Position numbers and translations under genes: made by a program. Below the pieces are notes generated by a model, which searched no databases, was not told where the DNA came from, and was given only the letters and a program-made list of their open reading frames with translations. This document shows, one piece after another, positions 25,611 to 35,357 of a stretch of 52,100 nt of DNA. Source of the DNA: Chloroflexota bacterium (GTDB taxonomy: Bacteria > Chloroflexota > UBA11872 > UBA12225); assembly GCA_947446285.1 (NCBI GenBank), contig CANFGH010000009.1:1-52100 (forward strand), given 5' to 3'. How positions within the stretch are numbered: the stretch's first letter is position 1; every line of letters starts with the position of its first letter.

Positions 25611-25694
25611 GCCGGGATGGCGGAACAGGCAGACGCAGCAGACTTAAAATCTGCCGCCTTCGCGGGCGTGCGGGTTCGAACCCCGCTCTCGGCA
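25611..25694 (+). tRNA. tRNA-Leu (anticodon TAA)
   Basis: Class II tRNA. Acceptor GCCGGGA/TCTCGGC with one G-T pair, anticodon stem GCAGA/TCTGC around CTTAAAA (anticodon TAA), variable arm, T-arm GCGGGTTCGAACCCCGC. The CCA end is not fully encoded (ACCC). Second tRNA-Leu of the window. Confidence 0.95.
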
Positions 25695-25822
25695 CCCTTT
25701 TCACTCCAACCGCACTCACCCAGCAGCGCGGCCATCAGGCCTCAGACGCACCCCCGCCCATCCCCACCGCGTCCTGGACGTCCGACGCATCCGCCAAGTG
25801 ATGTACGGCTCCTGATCCCAGA

Positions 25823-25852
25823 TTGACATGTCTAGGAGACAGTTTGTAAGGT
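25823..25852 (+). promoter_or_regulatory. Promoter with internal operator for the mod regulator gene
   Basis: TTGACA (25823-25828) and TAAGGT (25847-25852) are spaced by 18 bases. The spacer begins with a 5-bp inverted repeat, TGTCTAGGAGACA (25829-25841). A protein bound there would block RNA polymerase, which suggests autoregulation by the HTH protein whose ATG is at 25862. The elements are seen; the regulation is inferred. Confidence 0.55.
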
Positions 25853-25861
25853 TTTCCTGTC

Positions 25862-26962
25862 ATGACTGGATCTGTCACATCCCGCATCCGCGCGATCCGC
25901 GAACACCGGGGCATTCCGCAGACTGCATTCTCCTCGCAAGTTGGGATCAGCCGTCAGTCATTGCACGCGATCGAGGCCGGCCGTGCAATCCCGGGGGTCG
26001 ACGTCGCATTGCGAATCGCCCGTGCTCTGGGCACGACCGTCGAACACCTGTTCCCCGTGGCAATCTCCACCGGTGCGGTCGACGTCGACGGACCCGCGGG
26101 AGTTCGCGCCTCAGGCAGGATGGCACTTGCCTACCTTTCCGGCCGGTGGGTCGCCTACCCACTCGGCCACGACGGTGCACAGGTCTCTGCCGATGCCATT
26201 GGCGCCGCCAATGCTGACGGGTTTCATCTTGAGCATGTTCGCGACCCTCGCGAAAGTGCGCACAACGTGATCCTGATGGGGTGCGCGACTGGCCTGGGTG
26301 TCCTTGCCGACCGCCTGAACGCGACAACCGGCACCGGGCGTTTCTTATGGATGGGACGATCCAGTATCGCGTCCCTCGAATCACTGGCCGCCGAACGCAC
26401 GCATGCCGCGGGTGTGCACCTGCTCGACGAAGCGTCCGGGATCGCAAACCTTCCCGACATCCGTCTGTCTCGGTGTCCGACACCTGTCACCGTCGTCACC
26501 CTCGGGTCGTGGGAGGCCGGTTTCGTCACCTCGCCCGGCAACCCCCTTGGTATTCGGTCCGGCGCCGACCTGATCCAGCCAGGCATGCGCATCGCGATCC
26601 GTGAGGTCGGGTCAGGCGCACGCCGAATGCTCGACCGCGAGCTTCGCCGTAGCGGCGCACCGTCAACTCTGCGCATCCCGGGTCCAATAGCATCGAGCCA
26701 CCGTGACGTGGCCCATGCCATCGCAATCGGAGCGGCCGATGCCGGAGTGGCAACCCGCGACGTGACAGCAGCGACCGGTCTGGGGTTCGTCCCGCTTGCG
26801 ACGGAACGTTACGACCTTGTCTTACCCACTGCGTCGCTCGCCGACCCCCGCATCGCCCGCCTGTTGGACACCCTCACCAGTCACGCGTGCCGTCGTGACC
26901 TCCAGGCACTTGGCTACGACACTGCCGAGACCGGCAGGCACATTGCCGACATCGCCACCTGA
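25862..26962 (+). CDS. XRE-type HTH regulator with substrate-binding domain (molybdate/tungstate-responsive candidate)
   Basis: One-component regulator. The 366 residues have a helix-turn-helix (about 7-62, with RIRAIREHRGIPQTAFSSQV and GISRQSLHAIEAGRAIPGVD) joined to a periplasmic-binding-protein-like domain (about 95-350, with GMRIAIREVGSGARRMLD and AHAIAIGAADAGVATRDV). This architecture is used by cytoplasmic regulators that sense the oxyanion or ligand imported by the neighbouring transporter. The stop is 19 bases before modA, so it is probably the first gene of the mod operon. It could respond to molybdate or tungstate; the sequence cannot separate these. The palindrome in its promoter is a candidate site. 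Confidence 0.87.
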   Translation: MTGSVTSRIRAIREHRGIPQTAFSSQVGISRQSLHAIEAGRAIPGVDVALRIARALGTTVEHLFPVAISTGAVDVDGPAGVRASGRMALAYLSGRWVAYPLGHDGAQVSADAIGAANADGFHLEHVRDPRESAHNVILMGCATGLGVLADRLNATTGTGRFLWMGRSSIASLESLAAERTHAAGVHLLDEASGIANLPDIRLSRCPTPVTVVTLGSWEAGFVTSPGNPLGIRSGADLIQPGMRIAIREVGSGARRMLDRELRRSGAPSTLRIPGPIASSHRDVAHAIAIGAADAGVATRDVTAATGLGFVPLATERYDLVLPTASLADPRIARLLDTLTSHACRRDLQALGYDTAETGRHIADIAT

Positions 26963-26981
26963 ACGGGCACCTGAAACCCGA

Positions 26982-27881
26982 ATGCAAACGCGACGCACGT
27001 TCATCGCACTTCTCGCGACACCCGGCATCCTCGCCGCCTGTGGTGGCACGGATGCACCCGCAACCGCCAACACGCCCACCGCACCGACAGCTACGTCAGC
27101 CCCGATCAAGCCAACCGACGTGCAAATCACGCCAACCGCGGTTCCCGTCGCCGAGCCAAAGGAAGTCGTCGTCTTCGCCGCCGCGTCGCTCGCGAACGTG
27201 TTCGACCAAGTATGGAGCGCATTCAGGGCCCAAGCGGGCAATGAGAGACTGGCAATCACCACAAATTACGGATCATCGAGCCAACTCCGCACTCAACTTC
27301 AGGAAGGCGCAAAGGCGGACATCTTCGCCTCCGCGGACCTCGTCCAGATGGAACAGGTGACGAAGGCCGGCCTCGTCGACGTCGACGGCGACGCCAAGGT
27401 CTTTGCCCGCAACCGGCTAGTCTTAATCGTCCCGAAGGGCAGCCCCGGCAAGGTCACCACCCTTGCCGACCTCGCCAAGCCTGGCGTCAAGTTCGTCACG
27501 ACACCGGCAGACGTACCGATCGGTGCCTATGCGCGCACCGCACTCAAGAACCTCGCGTCCGACCCGGCGAACGGCGACGGGTACGACGCCAAGGTCCTTG
27601 CCAACATCGTGTCAGAGGAAGCCAATGTCCGTCATGTCGTGGTAAAGGTCCAGTTGGGCGAAGCCGATGCTGGGATTTGTTACGCGACCGACGTCACCGC
27701 CGTGCCCGCCGGCGAGGTGACGACCATCGACATCCCGGACGCCGCAAATGTCGTCGCCGAGTACCCGATCGCCGTGCTCAAGTCGGCGAAGGCCCCGGCG
27801 ACCGCGCGCCGGCTCATATCGTTTATCCGTTCACCCGCCGGACAGGCCATTCTCGTGACCGCGAAGTTCAAGCCAGCGTGA
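26982..27881 (+). CDS. modA: Molybdate-binding lipoprotein
   Basis: Periplasmic-type oxyanion receptor of the molybdate importer. The 299 residues start with a Tat-like TRRTFIALLATPG and lipobox LAAC (Cys20), followed by a Thr/Pro linker. The ModA core reads VVVFAAASLANVFDQVW, TTNYGSSSQLRTQLQEGAKADIFASAD, VLIVPKGSPGKV and GEADAGICYATDV. The AAASL and GSSSQL loops are where ModA holds molybdate. It sits between the HTH regulator and modB. Tungstate binding is possible. Confidence 0.93.
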   Translation: MQTRRTFIALLATPGILAACGGTDAPATANTPTAPTATSAPIKPTDVQITPTAVPVAEPKEVVVFAAASLANVFDQVWSAFRAQAGNERLAITTNYGSSSQLRTQLQEGAKADIFASADLVQMEQVTKAGLVDVDGDAKVFARNRLVLIVPKGSPGKVTTLADLAKPGVKFVTTPADVPIGAYARTALKNLASDPANGDGYDAKVLANIVSEEANVRHVVVKVQLGEADAGICYATDVTAVPAGEVTTIDIPDAANVVAEYPIAVLKSAKAPATARRLISFIRSPAGQAILVTAKFKPA

Positions 27882-27954
27882 TGCCTTCGGTGTCAGGATG
27901 GGTCCTCCGCACAACTGCCCGGTGTGAGTTGCACCGTGACCGGCGTGGACGATC

Positions 27955-28749
27955 ATGACTCCCGGCATGCCCCGCTGGTCCCCAATCGCCGCAGCGATCA
28001 GTGTCGGTGGGTTCATTGGACTACCAACAGTTGCGTTGCTCATCCGCGCCGCATCTGTCGATCCATTCGCCACCGGCAGCCGACCTGATGCACTCGCCAG
28101 CGCCGTTTGGTTATCAATCGCGACATCAGTCTTGACCCTCATCATCGCGATCATCGTCGGCACACCGGCAGCCTTCGCGCTCGCACGCGTGCCTTTTCCG
28201 GGCCGGAGCCTCGCGAATGCCCTGGTCGATGTACCGGTCATCCTGCCACCGGCTGTCGCCGGTCTCGCCCTTTTGCTTGCTTTCGGTCGCCGGGGCCTCG
28301 TAGGTTCGTGGTTAGCCGATGCCGGGATCACCCTCGCGTTCTCCACGACTGGTGTGGTCCTGGCGCAGTGCTTTGTCGCGATCCCCTTCTACGTGAGGAC
28401 GGCGCGCGCTGCATTCCTGCGTGCCGATCGCGACCTTGAGGCCGCGGCAATGATCGACGGCGCAACCGGATGGGGTGCATTCCGGCACGTCACGGTTCCT
28501 CTCGCCCGTCCGGCACTCGTGGCTGGCGCGATCCTCTGCTGGTCACGAGCCGTAGGGGAGTTCGGCGCAACCCTGATGTTCGCGGGTTCACTCCGCGGAC
28601 GAACCCAAACGATGCCTCTGGCAATCTACGCGCTTCTGGATTCAGACCTGGATGGCGCTGTCCTGCTCGGAGGCGCATTTGTCACAGCCGCAGTCGCCAT
28701 TCTCGGCATAACTGCATTGTTTATGAGTGCCAAGCCAATCGCCGAGTAA
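27955..28749 (+). CDS. modB: Molybdate ABC transporter permease
   Basis: Membrane subunit of the molybdate importer. The 264 residues have five to six helices, ALARVPFPGR, VDVPVILPPAVAGLALLLAF (the ModB hallmark) and the EAA loop LEAAAMIDGATGWGAFRHVT. WSRAVGEFGATLMFAGS is typical of ModB and CysU-type permeases. It follows modA after 73 bases. No modC ATPase follows; tRNA-Cys on the other strand comes next, so the ATPase must be elsewhere or be shared. Confidence 0.93.
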   Translation: MTPGMPRWSPIAAAISVGGFIGLPTVALLIRAASVDPFATGSRPDALASAVWLSIATSVLTLIIAIIVGTPAAFALARVPFPGRSLANALVDVPVILPPAVAGLALLLAFGRRGLVGSWLADAGITLAFSTTGVVLAQCFVAIPFYVRTARAAFLRADRDLEAAAMIDGATGWGAFRHVTVPLARPALVAGAILCWSRAVGEFGATLMFAGSLRGRTQTMPLAIYALLDSDLDGAVLLGGAFVTAAVAILGITALFMSAKPIAE

Positions 28750-28771
28750 CTCACTCGTCTACCAGAGAGGG

Positions 28772-28842
28772 AGGTGACGGCCGGAATTGAACCGGCGATA
28801 GAGCTTTTGCAGAGCCCCGCCTTACCACTTGGCTACGTCACC
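28772..28842 (-). tRNA. tRNA-Cys (anticodon GCA)
   Basis: Minus strand. Acceptor GGTGACG/CGTCACC, D-arm GCCAAGTGGTAAGGC, anticodon stem GGGCT/AGCTC around CTGCAAA (anticodon GCA), T-arm GCCGGTTCAATTCCGGC, discriminator T as expected for tRNA-Cys. CCA is not fully encoded. Confidence 0.95.
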
Positions 28843-28923
28843 CTGATTGGCGGACCATTGGGTGATCCACCGATACCCGACCGGCTCGGGAATAACCCCG
28901 GCGGCTGGCCACGAATAGAGGGG

Positions 28924-28995
28924 AGCGGAAGACGGGGGTCGAACCCGCGACCTTCTCCTTGGCAAGGAGACGCGCTACCACTGCGCCACTTCCGC
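28924..28995 (-). tRNA. tRNA-Gly (anticodon GCC)
   Basis: Minus strand. Acceptor GCGGAAG/CTTCCGC, D-arm GCGCAGTGGTAGCGC, anticodon stem TCTCC/GGAGA around TTGCCAA (anticodon GCC), T-arm CGGGTTCGACCCCCG, discriminator T. CCA is not encoded. It lies 81 bases upstream of tRNA-Cys and is probably co-transcribed with it. Confidence 0.95.
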
Positions 28996-29067
28996 ATACG
29001 ACTGTGGCACCGCCCGCCACCACACAGATCATACGACGCACGCCGAACCGGCCGCAACCGGTGCCCC

Positions 29068-29781
29068 TCACGACGCGGTGCTGTCGGCTTCTGGTTCCGC
29101 GCACATCACCCCAACGCCGGGGACCGTCCGAAGCAGGACTGGGTTCGCCGGATCGTCCTCAACCTTGCGCCTTAACCTATGAACAGTGACGCGCACAATG
29201 TCTGCCGCATCAGCGTCGTCGTAGCCCCACACGGTCCGGAGCAGGGTCTTCGTCGGGACAACCACGCCTTGGCGCTCCATCAGGCACTTCAACAATTTGA
29301 ACTCGGTGACTGTCAGCTTGATCTTGTCGCCGTTTTTCGTCGCAACGTGAGTTGGCACGTCAATCGTCAAAGGTCCAACCGTGAACCGCGTCTCGACAGG
29401 CGAAGCCGGTTCAGCCTCAAACTGGTTACGGCGAATGTTCGCCCGGATGCGCGCCACCAGCTCCCGGCTACTGAAGGGCTTGGTCACATAGTCATCAGCG
29501 CCCACCTCGAGCCCGGTGATCTTGTCGTCTTCGCTGGCGCGTCCGGTAAGGAGGATCACAGGTATCTGGCTGCGTGATCGAAGCTCGCGCAACAGGTCAA
29601 AGCCGTTCCACGCCCCCAGGTTGATATCCAGAAGGATGAGATCAGGCAAGGACGCCTCCTGCATTCGGCGGTTCACCGACGGGGCGTCATAGGCGCGGGT
29701 CACTGTAAAGCCCGCCCGGCGAAGCGCCACGGATACGAACTCGACGAGGCCACGGTCGTCATCGACAATGAGGATTTCCAT
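29068..29781 (-). CDS. OmpR-family response regulator (orphan)
   Basis: DNA-binding output of a two-component system. The 237 residues have a receiver domain (acidic DDD 7-9, phospho-acceptor Asp52 in LILLDINLG, Thr79, Lys101 in VTKPF) and a C-terminal winged helix (about 135-230, with LTVTEFKLLKCLMERQG, TLLRTVWGYDDADAADIVRVTV and HRLRRKVEDDP). No histidine kinase gene is adjacent. It is divergent from livJ across 229 bases, so the liv operon is a plausible but unproven target. Confidence 0.93.
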   Translation of the reverse strand: MEILIVDDDRGLVEFVSVALRRAGFTVTRAYDAPSVNRRMQEASLPDLILLDINLGAWNGFDLLRELRSRSQIPVILLTGRASEDDKITGLEVGADDYVTKPFSSRELVARIRANIRRNQFEAEPASPVETRFTVGPLTIDVPTHVATKNGDKIKLTVTEFKLLKCLMERQGVVVPTKTLLRTVWGYDDADAADIVRVTVHRLRRKVEDDPANPVLLRTVPGVGVMCAEPEADSTAS

Positions 29782-30010
29782 AAATACACTTCCGTCCCAC
29801 TCGCATTCTATCGAACCGAGTGAACTATCCCTTCATGGTCAACAGAACACCTGTCAAGTTTGTGCAAGGTATCTAAAAAAAATTGAAGGAAACAGTCTTG
29901 AAACCCGCCGCACTTGATAACTTCCCGTCCTCTCTGCAACAATGGGCTATTACCAGAGGGTAGTACAGGAGAGACGGGAGGTGCGAAGCCTTGCGTCAGG
30001 AGGATGCTAC

Positions 30011-31267
30011 GTGGACAAGATTGCACCAAAGTCACGCCGAACGTTGCTGAAGACAGTAACCGCAGTTGCCGGGGCTGTCGCCGGAACTTCACTCCCTACC
30101 CTCGCGAGCGCGGCTCCCGCTGCGCAGGGCGCCGAGGTCATCAAGATCATCAGCAGCCTTCCCTTGACTGGGCCGAGCTACGGCCAGTCAATCTCGGTGG
30201 TCAACGCCATCCGCATGGCGATCGAGGAAGCCGGTCGCAAGGCCGGCAACTACTTCATTGAGTACGAAGCTCTCGACGATGCCACCGCCGCCGCTGCGAA
30301 GTGGATGGCCGAGAAGGAAGCGGAGAACGCCAACAAGGCACTCAACGATCCGGACACCATGGTTTACATCGGAACGATGAACTCCGGAGCCGCAAAGGTC
30401 AGCATCCCAATCCTGAACCAAGCCAACTTGGTGATGATCAGCCCTGCGAACACCTATCCCGGGCTCACCAAGCCGGGCAAGGGCGAGGCAAACGAGCCGG
30501 ATGTCTACTATCCGAGCGGATCCCGCAACTACACCCGGGTTGTTCCTGCGGACGATCTTCAGGGGGCAGTCGGTGCAAACTGGGCCAAGAAGCTCGGTGC
30601 AAAGACCGCCTACGTCATTGACGACACCGAACTCTACGGCAAGGGAATTGCCGACGTGTTCGTGGCTACCGCTGAGAAGATCGGCATCAAGCTGGTGGGC
30701 CGTTCCGGCATCGACGGCAAGGCATCCGACTACCGCGCCGTCGCAACCAACGTGCGCGCACTGAAGCCTGATGCCGTGTACTTCGGCGGGATCACCGACA
30801 ACAACGCCGCCAAGGTCCTCAAGGACCTGCGCGACGGTGGGTTCGAGGGTAGTTTCATCGGACCGGACGGAATCTTTGACACCACTTTCCTGAAGACCGC
30901 CGGTGACGCAGCTGAGGGTGCATACTGCACATTCGGCGGTGTTGCCGTGTCCGCATACGAAGGCTCCGCCAAGGAATTCGCCGAGAAGTACAAGGCTGCC
31001 TACGGCGCCGATCCTGAGGCCTACGCCATCTACGGATACGAGGCAGCCAAGGTCGCGCTCGCAGCAATCGCTGCTGCGGGTGTCAAGGACCGCACCAAGA
31101 TCCGGGATGCCGTCTTTGCGACCAAGGATTTCAAGGGCATCCTCGGCACATGGAGCTTCGATGCGAATGGCGACACCTCGGTGACAACCATGAGTGTCAG
31201 CATCGCCGCACGTCTTGCCGATGGCACGCTCTCTTGGGAGAAGGTGGAGATCCTCACCGCCGGCTAA
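30011..31267 (+). CDS. livJ: Branched-chain amino-acid ABC transporter substrate-binding protein
   Basis: Extracellular receptor of the HAAT family importer for Leu/Ile/Val or related amino acids or amides. From GTG 30011 the 418 residues carry a Tat signal (SRRTLLKT then AVAGAVAGTSLPTLASA), with no lipobox. The mature part has IKIISSLPLTGPSYGQSISV, VNAIRMAIEEAG, IGTMNSGAAKVSIPILNQA, the VMISPANTYPGLT pocket region and YGYEAAKVALAAI. I chose GTG 30011 because AGGAGG lies seven bases upstream. A strong terminator follows, which should make livJ more abundant than the rest of the operon. Confidence 0.93.
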   Translation: MDKIAPKSRRTLLKTVTAVAGAVAGTSLPTLASAAPAAQGAEVIKIISSLPLTGPSYGQSISVVNAIRMAIEEAGRKAGNYFIEYEALDDATAAAAKWMAEKEAENANKALNDPDTMVYIGTMNSGAAKVSIPILNQANLVMISPANTYPGLTKPGKGEANEPDVYYPSGSRNYTRVVPADDLQGAVGANWAKKLGAKTAYVIDDTELYGKGIADVFVATAEKIGIKLVGRSGIDGKASDYRAVATNVRALKPDAVYFGGITDNNAAKVLKDLRDGGFEGSFIGPDGIFDTTFLKTAGDAAEGAYCTFGGVAVSAYEGSAKEFAEKYKAAYGADPEAYAIYGYEAAKVALAAIAAAGVKDRTKIRDAVFATKDFKGILGTWSFDANGDTSVTTMSVSIAARLADGTLSWEKVEILTAG

Positions 31268-31330
31268 TTCGCAGCAGTCTCCACCCCTTCTGGATGGTGA
31301 CGCTGTCTTAGCAGCTGACACTTGCGCGAG

Positions 31331-31373
31331 GCTGACACGATACAACCTAGGTGTATCGTGTCAGCTTTTTTTT
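31331..31373 (+). terminator. Strong intrinsic terminator between livJ and livH
   Basis: A perfect 14-bp stem, GCTGACACGATACA with TGTATCGTGTCAGC, 7-base loop, followed at once by eight T residues. It lies 63 bases after the livJ stop and is the clearest intrinsic terminator in the window. Partial read-through would set a high ratio of binding protein to transporter. Confidence 0.95.
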
Positions 31374-31424
31374 AGATCGCAATTCTCCAGATCGCAATTC
31401 TCCAGATCGCAATTCTCCAGATCG
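31374..31424. repeat. 15-bp tandem repeat, 3.4 copies
   Basis: Three exact copies of AGATCGCAATTCTCC (31374-31388, 31389-31403, 31404-31418) and a partial AGATCG, directly after the T-run of the livJ terminator and 63 bases before livH. Copies are identical, so the array is young or actively maintained. It is AT-richer than its surroundings. No coding role is apparent. Confidence 0.97.
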
Positions 31425-31487
31425 TTTTCGATGAACTCGTTGCGGTTAGTCGCCAAGTAGCTTCCCTCTCGATGGAGCCGTACGCAG

Positions 31488-32447
31488 ATGTTGACGTTTG
31501 AATATTTCTTACAACAACTTGTCACCGGGCTGGCAAACGGGATGCTCATTACTCTTGTTGCCATTGGGTACACATTGGTTTACGGCATTGTCGAGATGAT
31601 CAACTTTGCGCACGGCGACGTGTTCATGCTTGGCGCATTCTCTTCGGTCACAACGCTTCAGGCATTGGGGGCGCAAGCGGTAAAGCGGGTCGCCAACAAG
31701 GACCAGCCACCAATTCCGGAAACCTATCTTTGGCTGGTTGTTGCCCTCATTACTTCAATGGTGTTCTGCGCAACACTGAATGTGCTCATCGAGCGATTAG
31801 CATATCGACGCCTTAGACGCGGCTCCCGGATGGCACCTCTTATTTCGGCAATCGGTGTGTCATTCATCCTCCAGAATGTTGGCATCTACTGGAAGGGCGT
31901 TTCGCCGATCAACTTTCCCCGATACATTCCCCAGATTGACCTTGTGAAGGCATTTGGAATCGACAGTTTCGTTCGGGTCACAACCAAGGATGTGTTCGTG
32001 TTCGTGGTGACCGTCCCGTTGGTCATCGCCTTGACCCTCTTCATCCAGAGAACGAAGCTCGGTAAGGCAATGCGGGCCACGGCGCAGGACCGGGACGCAG
32101 CCCAACTCATGGGCATCGACATCAACCGGACAATCGCCCTGACCTTCCTGCTCGGAGGCGCCCTTGCCGGAGCTGCCGGACTTGTGTCGGGCCTCTACAA
32201 CAACACCGCTGGTTTCCAGATGGGCTTCAGCTACGGGCTGAACTCGTTCACCGCAGCGGTCCTCGGAGGGATTGGCAACCTCAACGGTGCCATGCTTGGC
32301 GGTGTATTCATCGGCATCCTCGGGGCGATGAGCGACGGGTACCTCGATGCAAGATGGACACCCGTCGTCATCTTCGGCACCCTGAATCTCGTGCTCATCA
32401 TCCGCCCATCCGGCATCCTTGGCCAGGATCTGGCCGAACGCGCGTAG
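31488..32447 (+). CDS. livH: Branched-chain amino-acid ABC transporter permease LivH
   Basis: First membrane subunit of the importer. The 319 residues show LVTGLANGMLITLVAIGYTLVYGIVEMINFAHGD (residues about 11-44, quoted in parts: MLITLVAIGYTLVYGI and MINFAHGD), a hallmark of LivH, then ALTLFIQRTKLGKAMRATAQ, the RDAAQLMGIDINRTIAL cytoplasmic loop and AVLGGIGNLNGAMLGGVFIG. The codon mix in its first 300 bases is slightly less GC-rich than livM. It starts after the livJ terminator and tandem repeat, so it depends on read-through or an unseen promoter there. Confidence 0.94.
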   Translation: MLTFEYFLQQLVTGLANGMLITLVAIGYTLVYGIVEMINFAHGDVFMLGAFSSVTTLQALGAQAVKRVANKDQPPIPETYLWLVVALITSMVFCATLNVLIERLAYRRLRRGSRMAPLISAIGVSFILQNVGIYWKGVSPINFPRYIPQIDLVKAFGIDSFVRVTTKDVFVFVVTVPLVIALTLFIQRTKLGKAMRATAQDRDAAQLMGIDINRTIALTFLLGGALAGAAGLVSGLYNNTAGFQMGFSYGLNSFTAAVLGGIGNLNGAMLGGVFIGILGAMSDGYLDARWTPVVIFGTLNLVLIIRPSGILGQDLAERA

Positions 32448-32505
32448 CATGCGAACCCGCCCGCACCGCACCCGTGGTGTGGGCGCCTGATTTGAGGCAA
32501 CGAAG

Positions 32506-33743
32506 ATGCAGACGGATATCCGCATGACGCCCGGCCGAAGGTCATACGTAGAAGAGCCGGCAGACCCTCAGCAGACGCGAAACCGAATCTTGCAGGCCAC
32601 GGCCTTTGCTTTCGTCGTCGCCTACCCATTCCTCGACCTGCTATTTGGATGGCAAGCCCTGCTCGCATTCATCCCGATGATGTTGATGATCACGCTCGCG
32701 CTGGGCCTGAACATCGTGGTTGGGTATGCCGGGCTCCTGGACCTCGGGTACGCGGCGTTCTACGCCATCGGCGCATACGCCGCAGCGTTTTTCACCTCGC
32801 CCAACAGTCCGCTAGCGAGCGTCCTTCCGGGCAGCCCGTTTGCCTGGATGCAGGACTTCTGGGTCTCGATGGTCATGGCTGTCCTCGTTGCGGGTTGTGC
32901 GGGTGCCATCCTCGGCGCGCCGACGCTGCGGTTGCGGGGGGACTATCTGGCACTCGTCACGCTCGGGTTTGGCGAAATCGTGCCTCGATTGGTCAAGAAT
33001 CTCGAACCGTGGACCAAGGGTGTCAAGGGCATGAGCCCCATCGGGCGACCCTACCTCTTCGGGTGCCAGTTCGGTGTTGACCCGTGCGAAATCCTTGGGA
33101 TGAAGCTGAAACTCGGCATGATCCCGTATTACTACCTCACGCTCATCGTCGGCGCGATATCCATCTTCGCGATCATCCGCCTGCGCAACTCGCGCCTCGG
33201 TCGCGCCTGGGCAGCCATCCGCGATGACGAAACCGCTGCCCAAGGGATGGGTATCAACCCGGTCACCACCAAACTCTGGGCGTTCTCGCTGGGGGCATCA
33301 TTCTCCGGTGCAACCGGAGCCATCTTCGGTGCCTACCTCCAGACCATCTCACCAGACCAGTTCGAGTACTCAACGTCCGTCATCGTGCTCTGCATGGTCA
33401 TCCTGGGTGGCACCGGCAACATCTGGGGGGTCATGCTCGGGGGTCTCCTCATCCAATCTTTCGACCGCATCTTCGCGGAACGGCTCACCGGGTGGGTTCA
33501 CAAGGCCGGCGCACTCACTGGAGATCCGACCATCACGGCAGCGTTCAATTCCTTTGACCTGCTGAAATCCCGCCTGCTGGTTTTCGGCTTGTGCCTTGTC
33601 CTGATCATGAACCTCCGGCCCCAAGGGATCCTTCCCAATCGCAAGCGCCGTGAAACTGCCCTGACCGACCTTCCTGAGGATGACGTCGCACCCGACGAGG
33701 CAGTCATGATTGCTGGTGCCACCGTGCCGACGGAGAAACCACG

Positions 33744-33747
<4 letters not shown>
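32506..33747 (+). CDS. livM: Branched-chain amino-acid ABC transporter permease LivM
   Basis: Second membrane subunit. The 413 residues have a hydrophilic N-terminus, then MMLMITLALGLNIVVGYAGL with LDLGYAAFYAIGAYAAA, typical of LivM. LRLRGDYLALVTLGFGEI, SRLGRAWAAIRDDETAAQGM and ILGGTGNIWGVMLGG follow in the normal order. It is longer than the common 300-350 residues because of a segment at about 165-205 with two cysteines (FGCQFGVDPCEILG) and a hydrophilic C-terminal tail. The stop overlaps livG by four bases (ATGA). Confidence 0.94.
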
Positions 33748-34570
<823 letters not shown>

Positions 34571-34571
<1 letters not shown>

Positions 34572-35320
34572 TGTCCGCCTCTCCATCTTCCGCCCGGGTC
34601 ATCGGTTCTGTCGTCCTGGAAGTCACAGACGTCCACACCTATTACGGCAACATTCATGCCCTTCAGGGCGTCAGCATTTCAGTTCGTGAGCGCGAGATCG
34701 TGACTCTGCTCGGCAGCAATGGCGCAGGGAAAAGCACCACCCTCAAGACCATCTCCGGTCTGCTTCGGCCAAGACAGGGGACTGTCAAACTTCGTGGCGA
34801 GACCATCAACAACGTCCCGGCGCACCAGATCGTTCGACGAGGCATCTGCCAGTCACCCGAAGGTCGGCATGTCTTCCCACGCCTCTCAGTCGATGAGAAC
34901 CTGGCGATGGGCGCCTTCATTCACAACGACACCAAGCAGGTCGCAATTGATCGGGAACGGGTGCTGGACCTCTTCCCCCGACTGCGCGAGCGCCTGCGTC
35001 AAAAGGCCGGCACGCTCTCCGGTGGTGAACAGCAAATGTTGGCGATCGGACGCGCGATGATGGGCCGACCGGCCGTCCTGCTCCTCGATGAACCGTCGAT
35101 GGGTCTTTCGCCCCTCCTTACCGACGTCATCTTTGACGCCATCAAGGAGATCAATCACTCAGGGGTCACCGTGGTCGTCGTCGAGCAGAATGCCCAACTT
35201 GCCCTTTCCATCGCCGACCGCGGGTATGTCATGCAAACCGGGCGCATCGTGTTGACCGATACGGCCGATGCCCTCGCCAAGAACGAGATGGTCCGCAAGG
35301 CTTACCTCGGAGAGGAATGA
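34571..35320 (+). CDS. livF: Branched-chain amino-acid ABC transporter ATPase LivF
   Basis: Partner ATPase of LivG. The 249 residues contain Walker A GSNGAGKST (48-56), the Q-loop region GICQSPEGRHVFPRLSV, signature LSGGEQQMLAIGRAM, Walker B LLLDEPSMGLSP and the switch region VVVVEQNA, where LivF proteins have Gln in place of the switch His. It is the last gene of livJHMGF and ends against a bidirectional hairpin shared with ileS. Confidence 0.96.
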
Positions 35321-35324
35321 GATC

Positions 35325-35352
35325 GGGGCGAGGCACCTCATCACCTCGCCCC
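35325..35352. terminator. Bidirectional hairpin between livF and ileS
   Basis: GGGGCGAGG (35325-35333) pairs perfectly with CCTCGCCCC (35344-35352), 10-base loop. It fills the 37-base gap between the two convergent stop codons. T-runs are weak (AACTCTTACC on one side), but position and stem strength fit a shared terminator. Confidence 0.7.
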
Positions 35353-35357
35353 AACTC

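Noticed and set aside
30188-31345. 385-codon minus-strand frame opposite livJ
   Set aside because: livJ on the plus strand has a Tat signal, ribosome site and family motifs; the opposite frame has none and is a shadow.
31374-31424. Short tandem array considered as a CRISPR remnant
   Set aside because: Units are 15 bases, directly contiguous with no spacers, and no cas genes are present.
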